A DNA stretch of 64,000 bases, taken from Epiperipatus broadwayi (taxonomy: Eukaryota; Onychophora; Udeonychophora; Euonychophora; Peripatidae). The notes beneath the pieces were generated by a model. The model searched no databases and was not told the origin of the DNA. It saw nothing but the letters and a program-made list of their open reading frames with translations. The translations under genes and the position numbers were made by a program. How positions within the stretch are numbered: position 1 is the first letter of the stretch; every line of letters starts with the position of its first letter. Below, in pieces: positions 14,640 to 24,604 of the stretch. The stretch is taken from NCBI GenBank assembly GCA_028023455.1, contig JAQFVV010006312.1, positions 2,130,163 to 2,194,162 on the forward strand. The letters are read 5' to 3'.

Positions 14640-15558
14640 GTGAAAGAAGATTGCAAGAATTGGAAGAACTGTCTTATATTAATTAAATGGGACATTATTG
14701 GACTTTGTGAAGTTAAAAGAAAAGGTGAAGAGACAATTGATTTAAAAAGTGGACATGTACTCTATTATAAAGGCACAAATATTGGAAATACAAGAGGAGT
14801 AGGATTCATTATAAATAAAAAGTGGAAGAACAACATTGTGGAGATTGATGGTGTATTGGACAGAGTGGCAAGATTAGTTATACAACTTAATAGCAGATAC
14901 CAAATGCAGATAATTCAGGTTTATGCCACAACAAGTTCTCATAGTGATGAAGTAGTAGAAGATTTTTATATGGATGTACAAAAGGCTTTTGATCAGAGTA
15001 AACAACATTTTAAAATTGTTATGGGAGACTTTAATGCTAGAATTGGTAAACAAATAAAAGATGAAAGTGCTGTAGGTAATTTTGGTTATGGTAATAGAAA
15101 TGAGAGAGGACATAGACTTGTGGAGTTTGCAGAAAAAGAAAAAACTTTATATTATGAATTTTTTTTTTGAGAACAATGTTAAAAGGAAATGGACATGGAA
15201 GCATCCAAATGAAGGTACAGCAGAATTGGATTATATTTTGACTAACAGAAAATACATATTTCAAGATTGTAATGTTCTTAATAAATTTAACACAGGAAGT
15301 GATCATCGATTAGTAAGATGTAAGATACATGTTAATGCAAAACTAGAGAGACAAAAATTATTAAGAAAAACAATATTTACAGTTGATATTCCTAATCTTC
15401 AGAAACATTCTAATGAATTTAAATTAGAACTTACAAATCGGTTTCAAGTATTAGTAGATTTTGAACATGATTCAGATTTGAATGAAATTAATATGAAAAT
15501 AACTGATACACTTTTAAAAACTGCAACAAAGATAGCTGGTAGAAAAAGCAGCAATTGA
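14640..15558 (+). pseudogene. RTE endonuclease domain, frameshifted
   Basis: Two overlapping open stretches (14640-15170, 15082-15558) encode an AP-like endonuclease that nicks target DNA for target-primed reverse transcription. Visible catalytic blocks are GLCEVKR (Glu), VMGDFNARIG (Asp/Asn) and TGSDHRLV (Asp-His). The frame slips near 15140-15170 in an A- and T-rich run. The intact relative at 36337-39156 has the same residues in one frame. Confidence 0.8.
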
Positions 15559-17298
15559 CCAATAAAATTTCTACTGAGACTAGAGAATTTATGAAGAAAA
15601 GAAGGAATATGAAGATATACAAAAATGATGCATTAAAAAGGATTGAATATCTCAAATTTTGTAAAATGGTGTGGAAAAGAGTTGAATATGATATAAGAAA
15701 GTATAACTGTGAACTAGCAAGGAAAGCTGTAGAAGAGAATAAAAGTCTCAAGAGTGTAAAACAACATTTTGGTATTGGTAGGAAATTTATATCTGCAATA
15801 AGAAAAAAAGATGGAATTATTACTAAAAAGAGAGATGACATCATGAAATGGGTAGAAGACTTTTATCAAGAATTATATAGTAATAAAGAACAAGTACCTC
15901 CTATATCTATTACATCTTCCAAATTGCCCAAAATTTTAAATGAAGAAGTGAGACATGCAATTAAATGTATGAAGAAAGGAAAGGCTCCAGGTAATGATGG
16001 AATTATAATTGATATATTAAAAGAAGCAGGTGAAGAAATACAATTTTTTTTAGCAAAGTTATATATCAAATGTCTAAATGATAAAGATGTACCAGATGAT
16101 TGAAAGAATGCAGTATTAATATTAATATTTAAAAAAGGTGATAAAGAAGATATTAGAAATTACAGACCTATCAGCCTTTTATCAGTTTTATAAATTTTTT
16201 TACCAAGATAATTACAACTTGTCTACAGAGAACATTGGATTTCCACCAACCAAGAGAACAAGCTGGATTTAAAAGTGGTTTTAGTACAGTAGATCATATC
16301 CAGGTATTGAGAGAAGTTATAGAAAGGACAAATGAATATGAGTTGCCATTATGCTTTGGATTTGTAGATTATGAAAAGGCATTTGATTCTATAAACATTT
16401 CTTCAGTGATTAAAGCATTGGATCATCAAGGTATAGATCCAGGATATTGTCATATTTTAAAGAATATTTATAAAAATGCAACAGCAACAATTAGATTACA
16501 TAATGATACTAGGAAAGTCAACATTGAGAAGGGTGTAAGACAGGGTGACTCCATATCTCCAAAACTTTTTACAGCAGTGCTGCAAGAAGTATTTTGTGGA
16601 TTAAAATGGGAAACTAAAGGAGTGAAAGTAAATGGTGATTATTTAAGTGATTTAGATTTTGCAGATGATGTAGTTGTTTTTGCAAATAATGCTTTAGAGC
16701 TACAGGAAATGTTGCAGGAGTTATCAGATAAATGTAGGAAAGTAGGACTAAAGATAAATGTTAAAAAGACTAAAGTAATGTTTGATGGATTTTCTCAAAA
16801 TATGAAAATAAAGATTGTGATGAGTTAGAAGAAGTTAACAGTTACAAATACCTTGGTCAAATTATTAATACAGATGGAAACATAATGGATGAAATTAATC
16901 ATAGAATTAAACTTGGTTGGAGTGCTTTTGGTAGAAATAACTTGATACTAAAAGGAAATATGCCTATGTGTTTGAAAAGGAAGGTTTTTAATAAATGTGT
17001 TTTACCAGTTCTTACTTATGGATCTGAGACTTGGACACTTAATAGAAGAGCAATACAGAGACTTCAGACCACTCAAAAAAGTATGGAAAGATGCATGTTG
17101 GGAGTAACAAGAAGAGATCAAAAATGCAATATATGGGTAAGAGAACAAACAGGTGTTAATGACCTCATTGAAAAAATTAAAAGACTGAAGTGGAGTTGGG
17201 CTGGACATATTGCTAGAAGAGATGATAATAGATGGACAATTGAAATCTTAAACTGGATTCTAAGAGACTGCAAAAGACCCAGAAAAGACCACATGTGA
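15555..17298 (+). pseudogene. RTE reverse transcriptase and C-terminal region, broken
   Basis: Open pieces at 15555-16103, 16235-16828 and 16885-17298 together cover the linker, the RT fingers (KAPGNDGI, EQAGFKSGFSTVDHI), palm motif A (FVDYEKAFDSI), motif B (GVRQGDSISPKLF), the catalytic FADDVVVF and the C-terminal YGSETWTLNRR and WSWAGHIARRDDNRW blocks. A TGG-to-TGA change ends the first piece at 16103. Indels near 16190 and 16815 break the frame again. RTE RTs copy LINE RNA at nicked chromosomal targets; this one is inactive. Confidence 0.85.
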
Positions 17299-17442
17299 GA
17301 TGGATGGATGAAATAAGAAAGTGTGCAGGGGTGATGTGGAGAAAAGAAGGTAAAGATCGGAAAATATGGATTGAACTTGGAGAGACCTTCTTTCTGCAAT
17401 GGACTGATAATAGTTGTTGATGATGATGACTATGAAAATTAG

Positions 17443-18130
17443 TATTTTTATATGGCTCCAAAAGCATATATACACCAATGATCTTTTTATTAAGGTTTGA
17501 TGTACTCATTATAAATATATCTTAATCATTAATTTTTGTTATTATTCAAGCTAGCTACATTATACTTTAGACATTTTTAAATTTTGATTATTTACTCTTT
17601 CATGCTTTAAACTTATAGATTTTATTTGATGAATCTAATATGCACTTTAGTAAGTCAGATATTATTAATTAGGGTTATCTTTTCACACTCTTCAATTAAA
17701 ATCAATTGAAAAGTATATAAACATTGCTGAATCAACGCCCCCCCCCCCGATAAAATGTTAAAAATCACTGTTTAATTAATAGCAGTAACAATGTTTCTAT
17801 ATTGTAACGAGCACAGACGACGTTACATTATTTTTTTTATTATTAAACATTAAAATAAAAAGTTCGCATTTAAAATTTTTTTTTAAGACAGAAAAATTGA
17901 AAATAAATTCTATCTTAAACTCGTATATATATAAATCGCACAGATCAGAAAAATTATTAAAATAAAACTTTATTAAAGAAAAAGTATTTTAAAACTAAAT
18001 TTTAAAAAGATTTGGAGATAAAATTATATCTTTAAATATATCTTCGGATTTGGAAAACAGGTTAATTAATGTTATGGAAATGATTATTTTAATTAGTCCA
18101 AGTGAATAAGCCCTTGGGCATTTTAAATGT
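17443..18130. other. No gene; short poly-C run
   Basis: Plain AT-rich sequence with a run of ten Cs near 17738-17748. Nothing else seen. Confidence 0.6.
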
Positions 18131-18600
18131 ATAAACAACGGTCAGATAGGAAAACAATAGAAACTTTTAGCAAATAAAAAGAAATCCCTATGGAATTGGA
18201 CCTCAGTGAAAAGACTACCATCATCGATGATGTAATGTTGAGTCAATCCTTAAGAATAATATAAAAGGAAAAGTGGGAAATTATTATGGATTATTAAGAG
18301 AGGACTGAGATGTGTTAAGTCGGAGAGTTGGAGGTGAAGGGATTGAAAGATGCACTTTCAATTCCTTCAGTTGTTATAAAAATGGAAAAATGAAACATCA
18401 CTTTTCTTATACTGAGGACAACAGGATCGTCGGGGGATTTAATGTGGATTCCAAACGGCATGCAATGAATAAAGAGGAATGTTGAAAAAAATCGTAAGAA
18501 CTTTAAAAACATTTTGAAACACTAAGAACTTTAAAATATAAACTTTCTCAGTCTTTAATTTATTAAGAAATAGAATCCTATCTGACCAACGTTATTTATT
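18131..18600. mobile_element. Possible TIR element (GTCAGATAGGA ends)
   Basis: ATAAACAACGGTCAGATAGG at 18131-18150 is answered by TCCTATCTGACCAACGTTAT at 18576-18595, inverted repeats of about 24 bp with small indels. The same TCCTATCTGA motif recurs at about 18990, next to an inverted TCAGATAG. The 470-bp interior is less AT-rich than its surroundings and has short open stretches on both strands, none recognised. A small DNA transposon derivative is the simplest reading. Confidence 0.4.
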
Positions 18601-20244
18601 AATTAGTTATAATTTTATTTAATGTATTTCTTTTGTAAAATCATTTCCATTTATTTATTTATTTGTTCTTTAAGTTTTATTTTGATTTCTGTTTTTCATT
18701 AAACTAGTTATATAAATATTAAACTTAAGTCAGGTGTGAATGGCTATATAGATTTGTAAAGTTATATTAGGGGAGGGTAATCTTAGGTTATTTGTTTCGT
18801 AGTTAAATTGGGTCAATGGATTGGATATATTGGTGTAGTTAGAAGATGTAATGCAAGATTCGCTACAGACAGAATCATTTGTATACGCCGCACTCACCCG
18901 TTTGCCTATGGAAGGAATTATAAGCCAGAGACTGCAGTTCCTTTCTATGGAGTTTTTTTTATTGCTCTTTTTGTCAGATAGATGTATGTATTCCTATCTG
19001 ATGAGAGGCAATTTCTTCTCTTAACTTTTTGTGCTGCCGTATTTCGTATTACATTGAATACATCGATATATCAGATGAATTGGCGTTAGTTCGACTGCGA
19101 ACTTTTGGCCTAAGGTTAAATAAGGACAGAATATTTTCTTTCAAATGCAAATCTATGTAGTCTATTCATACTCAACACTAAATAAAAATGCATTAAATTT
19201 AAGTTGTTTATAGACGCTTGCATGGATTAATTATCGGTTAATTATGTTTTGGGTTTTCATAGGTGATCAAAATATATAGACATTCGGTAAATACTGATAC
19301 CTTATGGTGAGTATCTAAGATGTATTTATTCAGATGTCTTTTAAGTTATTGGTGTTAATGCAGTGTCTTATGATGAACACCATTGGGTTTCTTGTATTCC
19401 CTATGCAATTGACGGTATCAATGATTTTGTATTTTGATCGCTTATGTTTACTTTGAAATGTTTTTAACTGTGTAATCTATGTAACTGATCTATACTCAAC
19501 ATTATAAAACAAACTTTCATAAATCCATCTGTGCGAACTTAATTAAAATGTAAACTTATAATATTATAAAAATTAAAATGTAAATTTAAATTATAAAATC
19601 AAATTAAAATCTAAAATAAATATACTAAAATAATAATGTTAAATTTTATATATATATATGTACGTAAATAAATTTTTGTATGTTAATTACTGACAGTGGC
19701 TTATTTTATTTATTTTTTAATATTGAAATATAATTAGATAAGATATTATATTACTAAATCTTTGCTACTCCCTGAGTTAGTGACTTGGGCTAATGACCGG
19801 AATCAAAATTTAAAAAAAAAAAAAAAAAATTTTTTTTGACTTACGTATCTGCCTACTTTATACATTTTTCTAGGTTCAAATGCCTAGATGGCGCCCTGTA
19901 GTGCAGATCACGTTAAGTGCTATTCTCTGGATCATTACAATATATATATAATTTAAAGTCTACACAATAACTTAAATATTTTTTTTTAAAAAGAGATGCA
20001 AAAAACAGGCATGTAAGATAAATATATATAATATTCAATACTGCAAAACAAGGATTAAATGACATTTGTAGTTCTAAGTAATAAAAGGAACAGAATATGA
20101 CTGAGACTAAAATGCATTTTTGAAAACATTTGCATATTTTTTTTAATGATTATATCTGAATGTTTAAAATATTGGAGAAAGTGTATTAATAATTTTTATT
20201 AGACATTCATTATATTAGAGATTATCCACTTAATAAATAATATT
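18601..20244. other. Unassigned, partly less AT-rich
   Basis: 18780-19120 is richer in G and C than the neighbourhood and has a small inverted repeat (TCAGATAG ... CTATCTGA) at 18975-19000. No gene or repeat family recognised. 19808-19838 is a poly-A/poly-T junction. Confidence 0.45.
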
Positions 20245-20572
20245 TTTATAGTGTAATTTTCATTATACCACTCTCAGGCAAAAAACGGAATGGTTTCTAT
20301 TCACTTTTAACACCTTGTCAAGGGGTGCAATTATAAACATATGTCTAAAGGCATGCGAAAAAGATTTATGATCACCAAAATACACATTATATGCTGAAGC
20401 CACACTTATCAGTTGGACCAGAGCACAATTTCTTACACACATCTTTATCATTGTTTAGTATATACAGATAGCCAATTATTACACTTTAATTGATAAGTGT
20501 CCAAATTTGGAACTTTTATAATTTTGACACAAACAACTTAATGATATTATTTATAATTTTTTGTGAGTTATT

Positions 20573-20699
20573 CCTATTTCTGCAGTATAATTTTCACTAC
20601 ACCACTCTCATGCAAAGTAAAAAATGGTGTTAAAAGTAAATAGAAACCATTACCTACTTTATGTGAAATTGGTAAAGTGAAAATTATATGATAGAAATA
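20573..20699. mobile_element. Small palindromic MITE (about 127 bp)
   Basis: It starts ATTTCTGCAGTATAATTTTC and ends GAAAATTATATGATAGAAAT, its near reverse complement. It shares the TTTTCACTACACCACTCTCA motif with the ends of the surrounding composite, so it is probably a shortened family member nested inside. Confidence 0.6.
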
Positions 20700-20934
20700 T
20701 CCATTAAATGGCTAATTTCTAGTCTAATGAATAACTAATAAACATTATTAATACACTTTTATTAAGTGGTTTGAGGGCAGCAAATTGGATGTTGATTAAT
20801 CAAACTGGAATAATTGGCTATCTATATATACTGAACAATGATAAAGATATTTGTAAGAGATTGTAATGTGGGTCAATTGATGGCTGCTGGCTCAGCATAA
20901 TATGTGCCTCTTGGAGACCATACATCTTTTTCAC

Positions 20935-21042
20935 AAGCGTTGTTAGCCGAGAGATCATTGCAGCCACCTTGCAAGCAAGTAGTTGGTTGCAGACGGTTGT
21001 AGGTTTGCGTCCCGGCCGATGCTATGACATATGAAAAAAAAA
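20935..21042 (+). mobile_element. tRNA-derived SINE copy with A tail
   Basis: The 3' part (CGTCCCGGCCGATGCTATGA, then CATATG and an A11 run) matches the SINEs at 22972-23205 and the tail of the tRNA-Gly-like copy at 28474. The 5' tRNA-like part is more diverged (GTTAGCCGAGAGATCATTGC). The A tail at 21032-21042 fits retroposition. Confidence 0.65.
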
Positions 21043-21095
21043 AAACACTCCCTACCTTGAATGAGAGTGGTATAGTGAAAATTACGCTATAAAAA

Positions 21096-22000
21096 TGTAA
21101 TTCAGCAATTAGAAAAAGTGATTTGATGGTTAAAAAAAGGAAATCTGAAAAATCATGAATGAAAAGTATTATAAAAGATTTTTTTTAAAAAAAAGATTGA
21201 GCATATATTTTTTTTTTTACAAAAATATACCTATATTTGTACTGAGTAAATTTAAAGACTACATCTAGAAATATATAAAATATAATTTCTAGTATAAAAA
21301 AAGAGATCAGCAATCATTTAATAAACAACAATTCTTCTAAATAAATGTATACTAAAAAATACCAAAGTAAAATAAATATATGTTATATCGCTAAAGACAA
21401 TGTAATATAAACAATATGCAAAAAATTGCTAAATCACAATAATAATCACAATTCGTCACTTGATTGAGGAGTAGAGAATTCAAAATACTGCATATAAAAG
21501 CATAAGAACACACATTGTGTTAGCAATAACATTAGAAGTTACTGCATCAGTTGAAGGTAATTGGTTCGAACTTGTATAGGACAAAATGCAATATATATAT
21601 AAAGTTATCGTGTGGAATTTTTTTAAATATCAGTTGTTACCTTTTCTTAGTATCATTTAAAACAATTCGTGAACTGACTTTCAGCAGAAAAAAGAGAAAT
21701 AAAAAATAATCAATTTATGCCATCCCGGAGAGTTTTATGCAGCACACACACCCACATACATATACACACACCTTGCTACGATTCATGTTTGCATTATTCG
21801 TAGTTTTCAAAAAACAATAAAATGCAATTGCTATAAAAATATATTTTCCATTTTGTTAGCAGATCTTTAACAATTTTTATTTATATATTTTTCTAAGTTT
21901 CCAGGCAATAAAAACTTTTAAAATTCGTTTTCATTTTTTTCTTAAGTTTAATAATAATAAAAGAAAACAACAATTTTAAAAAAATACTAATGGTTTTTAC
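21096..22000. other. No recognisable feature
   Basis: AT-rich sequence; nothing named. Confidence 0.6.
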
Positions 22001-22240
22001 GTCGGAGGGTTTGAAATATGAGTCTAAAGGGATAGCATTAGATAGATTCTCGTCTGATACTTTTCAACATGCACCATTTACTTTGGCTGAGAGAGAGTAG
22101 AAAAAAAAAGAAAGCGGCATTAACAAACTGCTGATGTGCCGCTAAGTCTTAGTCTCGCTAGATCTGAGAGCGAGAGTGTTATCAACAGCTACCACCTCTT
22201 CGTATTTGCCTCGAGCACTAAAAACAGTCTAGCATGCAAA
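22000..22240. other. Locally GC-richer block with two hairpins
   Basis: GCGGCA ... TGCCGC (about 22113-22141) and TCTCGCT ... AGCGAGA (about 22153-22175) form consecutive inverted repeats in a block clearly less AT-rich than its flanks. No gene or RNA family recognised. It could be a promoter, a 5' exon or a small RNA. Confidence 0.3.
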
Positions 22241-22971
22241 AGCACTTTGACAATGATTTATAAAAAAATAATCCTCTTGTTTTAGTAAAAAAAAGGTTAA
22301 TTTATACTGTATTATGAGATATAATAATACACTTACATTTATCTCCTAGTATTTTGCTTAAGACATTGCTACAATAATCAAGTATTTATATTATTAAATC
22401 ATTTTAGTATGGAAGGCTTGTAATTACAGTGAAACGGTGTAAGGAGTTCTTGTTTCAAAATGCTTTATTATCAACCATTAAGTGTTTAAAATAAATATGC
22501 TAAATTATAATTCTTTCGTTAACATTATGTGATGATTAAAAATATACTGTGCGTAAATATAAAGCCTTCACGAAATGACGAATAGCATATATATTTACAA
22601 TGCTCAGAATCAGGTAAAACTTAAAAAGATACATATATTTTAAAGCTCCAAGCATTCAATTATCTTGTCTGCTCATAGAAAAGTTAACGCATATATTTAT
22701 ATAATCAAAGATTATTTTCATATCAAAATATAAAACAAATTCTTTTAGGTCTATAGTTTTTAAATCTTTTGTTTAATATTCAAAAAATAAATTTTCCTAC
22801 TGATAATTTAATAAAAAAAGAGGGAGGGGATATTGTAGTTCTATATTTTGATTAGATAATAAACGTTGACTATTTTAAGTGCATATGTTAAATTCTAGAC
22901 CGAAGGTAAATTGATGACTTATTCTAAGACCAAATTGTAATAATTCATCATGACTTTTCATCCTCTTAACA
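22241..22971. other. No recognisable feature
   Basis: AT-rich sequence; nothing named. Confidence 0.6.
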
Positions 22972-23086
22972 ATTTTTTTTTTTTTTTAAGTGTCATAGCA
23001 TCGGCCGGGACGCGAACCCGCAACCCGGGCAACTGCCTGCAAGTACAAGGCAGTCGCGCTGACCTCTCGACCACCAATGCAAGACA
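22972..23086 (-). mobile_element. tRNA-derived SINE, first copy of a tandem pair
   Basis: On the minus strand the tRNA-like body is 22998-23080. Acceptor arms GCATTGG and CCGATGC pair fully. TGGTCGAGAGG is a perfect pol III A box and GGTTCGCGTCC a one-mismatch B box. The tail is TATGACACTT followed by A's. The body resembles tRNA-Gly(UCC), with about 10 extra nt in the anticodon arm. The open frames across it are not genes. Confidence 0.8.
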
Positions 23087-23205
23087 CAATTTTTTTTTTT
23101 TTTTAAAGTGTCATAGCATCGGCCGGGACGCGAACCCGCAACCCGGGCAACTGCCTGCAAGTGCAAGCAGTCGCGCTGACCTCTTGACCACCAATGCAAG
23201 ACCAC
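23087..23205 (-). mobile_element. tRNA-derived SINE, second copy of the tandem pair
   Basis: The body at 23116-23197 is nearly identical to the first copy (a few substitutions and one short deletion). Both copies are bounded by ACAATTT-type sequence, so the pair may be a tandem duplication or two insertions into the same T-rich target. Confidence 0.8.
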
Positions 23206-23792
23206 AATTTATTTTTAGTATCGCAATTTCAAAACTACACAAATTTTAATATTTCGTATATCCCGAGCTGTGATGAGAATCTTAATTTCAGTTGAGATGT
23301 AAGAAATATTGTTATTAATCGTGGCTCAACTATCATAGCTATAATGTCCAGCTACTGGCTCATACATAACAATGCGAATGAATGATCAGAAGAAGACTTT
23401 GTTTGATTAGTAGTATCTTGGACAGGTTCGTTATTGTTTTCTTTCAGCCAGCAGACTCGGTCTTGCCCATTAATACATTTTGGCTGTGGATTTCTCTTCA
23501 ATTATATAACATAATTCCCATTTACTAATTAATTTAAATATATATGTTCTTTTGTTATTCTTCTAAACAGATTATTGGAAGACTGATTTTTTTTTTCAAT
23601 TGCAATTATATACATATTATACAGGGAGAGTAAAAAAAAACAATGTTGTTAAGTGAATAATTTTTATGCTGGAATTTAATAATTGATATATTAATCTTTA
23701 ACAAAGATTAATTAAAGTTTAGCTCTGGGCTAAAAATATACCATAATTTATAGCCTTATAAAGTAATTAATAAATAATCTTAATCTTTTTAG
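23206..23792. other. No certain feature; isolated splice-acceptor-like site
   Basis: TTGTTTTCTTTCAG at 23437-23450 is a good acceptor, but the sequence after it has only short open frames (about 20 codons). No repeat recognised. Confidence 0.35.
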
Positions 23793-24004
23793 TGCATTCA
23801 AATAATGTAGACTTTATAATAACTTACTGTGGACAAATAATTTTAAACTATAATGATGAAAAAGATCGGTGTGGGCAAAGAACTGAGTTAACCGACGATA
23901 GCTCGTTTTGTTGGAAATGTAATTTGGGAATTATTTGTTTTTTATATTGTTCTTATTCATATGTTTTAAGATTATTTAAAGTTTGGAAGTTTATTGTGAA
24001 GTGA
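23793..24004 (+). CDS. Possible Cys-rich terminal exon (unknown protein)
   Basis: An acceptor-like CTTTTTAG (ending 23792) precedes 70 open codons ending in TGA at 24002-24004. The frame has no ATG at its start, so it could only be an internal-to-last exon. The translation carries YCGQ, DRCGQ, FCWKC and later CFLYC. The spacing of the first Cys residues with CGQ/CGQR loosely recalls galaxin-like repeats, but this is not a family match. The end is hydrophobic. No partner exon was identified, so the call is weak. Confidence 0.2.
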
Positions 24005-24354
24005 ATATATTTTATTACACTTTGATTTACAAGTGACAATTTTTTTATATTCACAACTTTGACACCAACTACTTTAAATAAATACATTAATAATTATTAC
24101 TAATCATTTACTAAACTAGTGATCATTCCTTGTCTAAATGTAAACTTTAAATCTCTGTAATTTTAATTAAATATAAATATATAGAATAATTCAACTTCAA
24201 TCTATCTTTTTCCCATGTGTAATATCTTTTTAGATATATTTAAAACTGGCTCAGCATGAAATGTATTTTTGGGGTTGTTAGGCTTTTTAGATGTGTTTAT
24301 TGATATATTTCAAGAATGTGTAATGGAGTGTAAGTTTTAAATATATATATATCT

Positions 24355-24510
24355 TTCTCTTTATATTTTATCTGTTTATCTATCAACTGATCGATCGATC
24401 ACTCTATCTGTTGATCCATCTATGTAAGTATGTATCTATATATCTATCCATTCATTCTTCCATTGATTCACCCATCTATCTGTCTGTCTGCCTTCCTGTC
24501 TCTGTCTGTC
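24355..24510. repeat. Degenerate TATC/TCTG repeat
   Basis: Interrupted TATC, ATCG and TCTG units, an old version of the array type seen at 8186-8488. Confidence 0.75.
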
Positions 24511-24604
24511 TGTCTGCATACAAAAGTAGTGTTTAGTTCAGATAACGTTTTTTTCTTTCTCAAAAATATGTTAACTAAAATTAGTCATCTTTTTCAGATT
24601 ACAT

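Larger units (their letters stand above)
14149..17428 (+). mobile_element. Full-length RTE-clade LINE with target-site duplications
   Basis: The element starts just after an ACTATTAAAATTAG block (14135-14148) and is followed by ACTATGAAAATTAG (17429-17442), a 14-bp duplication with one mismatch. The 5' leader (14155-14470) matches the leader of the minus-strand copy ending at 39443, so the 5' end is intact. The 3' end is a short TGATGATGATGA tail, as is usual for RTE elements. The coding region is broken by several frameshifts and a nonsense change, so it cannot move itself. Structure: leader, AP-type endonuclease, RT, short C-terminal WAGH-type block, short 3' region. Confidence 0.85.
20245..21095. 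mobile_element. Composite foldback element with TATACCACTCTCA ends
   Basis: The outer ends are inverted repeats of about 35 bp. ATTTTTATAGTGTAATTTTC with TACCACTCTCA at about 20245-20278 is answered by GAGAGTGGTATAGTGAAAAT with TACGCTATAAAAAT at about 21060-21095. Inside is a second pair (about 20330-20480 and 20815-20930) related to the arms of the element at 27882-28405, a small independent MITE (20573-20699), and a tRNA-derived SINE (20935-21042). The 62-codon minus frame at 20263-20451 is not a gene. Confidence 0.6.

Noticed and set aside
17002-17509. Overlapping minus-strand frames of 68-98 codons
   Set aside because: They are antisense to the RTE C-terminal coding region, whose plus-strand reading shows conserved family motifs.
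18860-19060. Short resemblance to an abundant cephalopod SINE (GACAGAATCATT)
   Set aside because: Only about 12 nt match, and the remainder of that SINE is absent; not enough to name a family or a host.
22950-23249. 99-codon frame with repeated RDANPQPGQLPA-type motif
   Set aside because: It is the translation of the tandem SINE pair; pol III boxes and acceptor pairing explain the sequence better.
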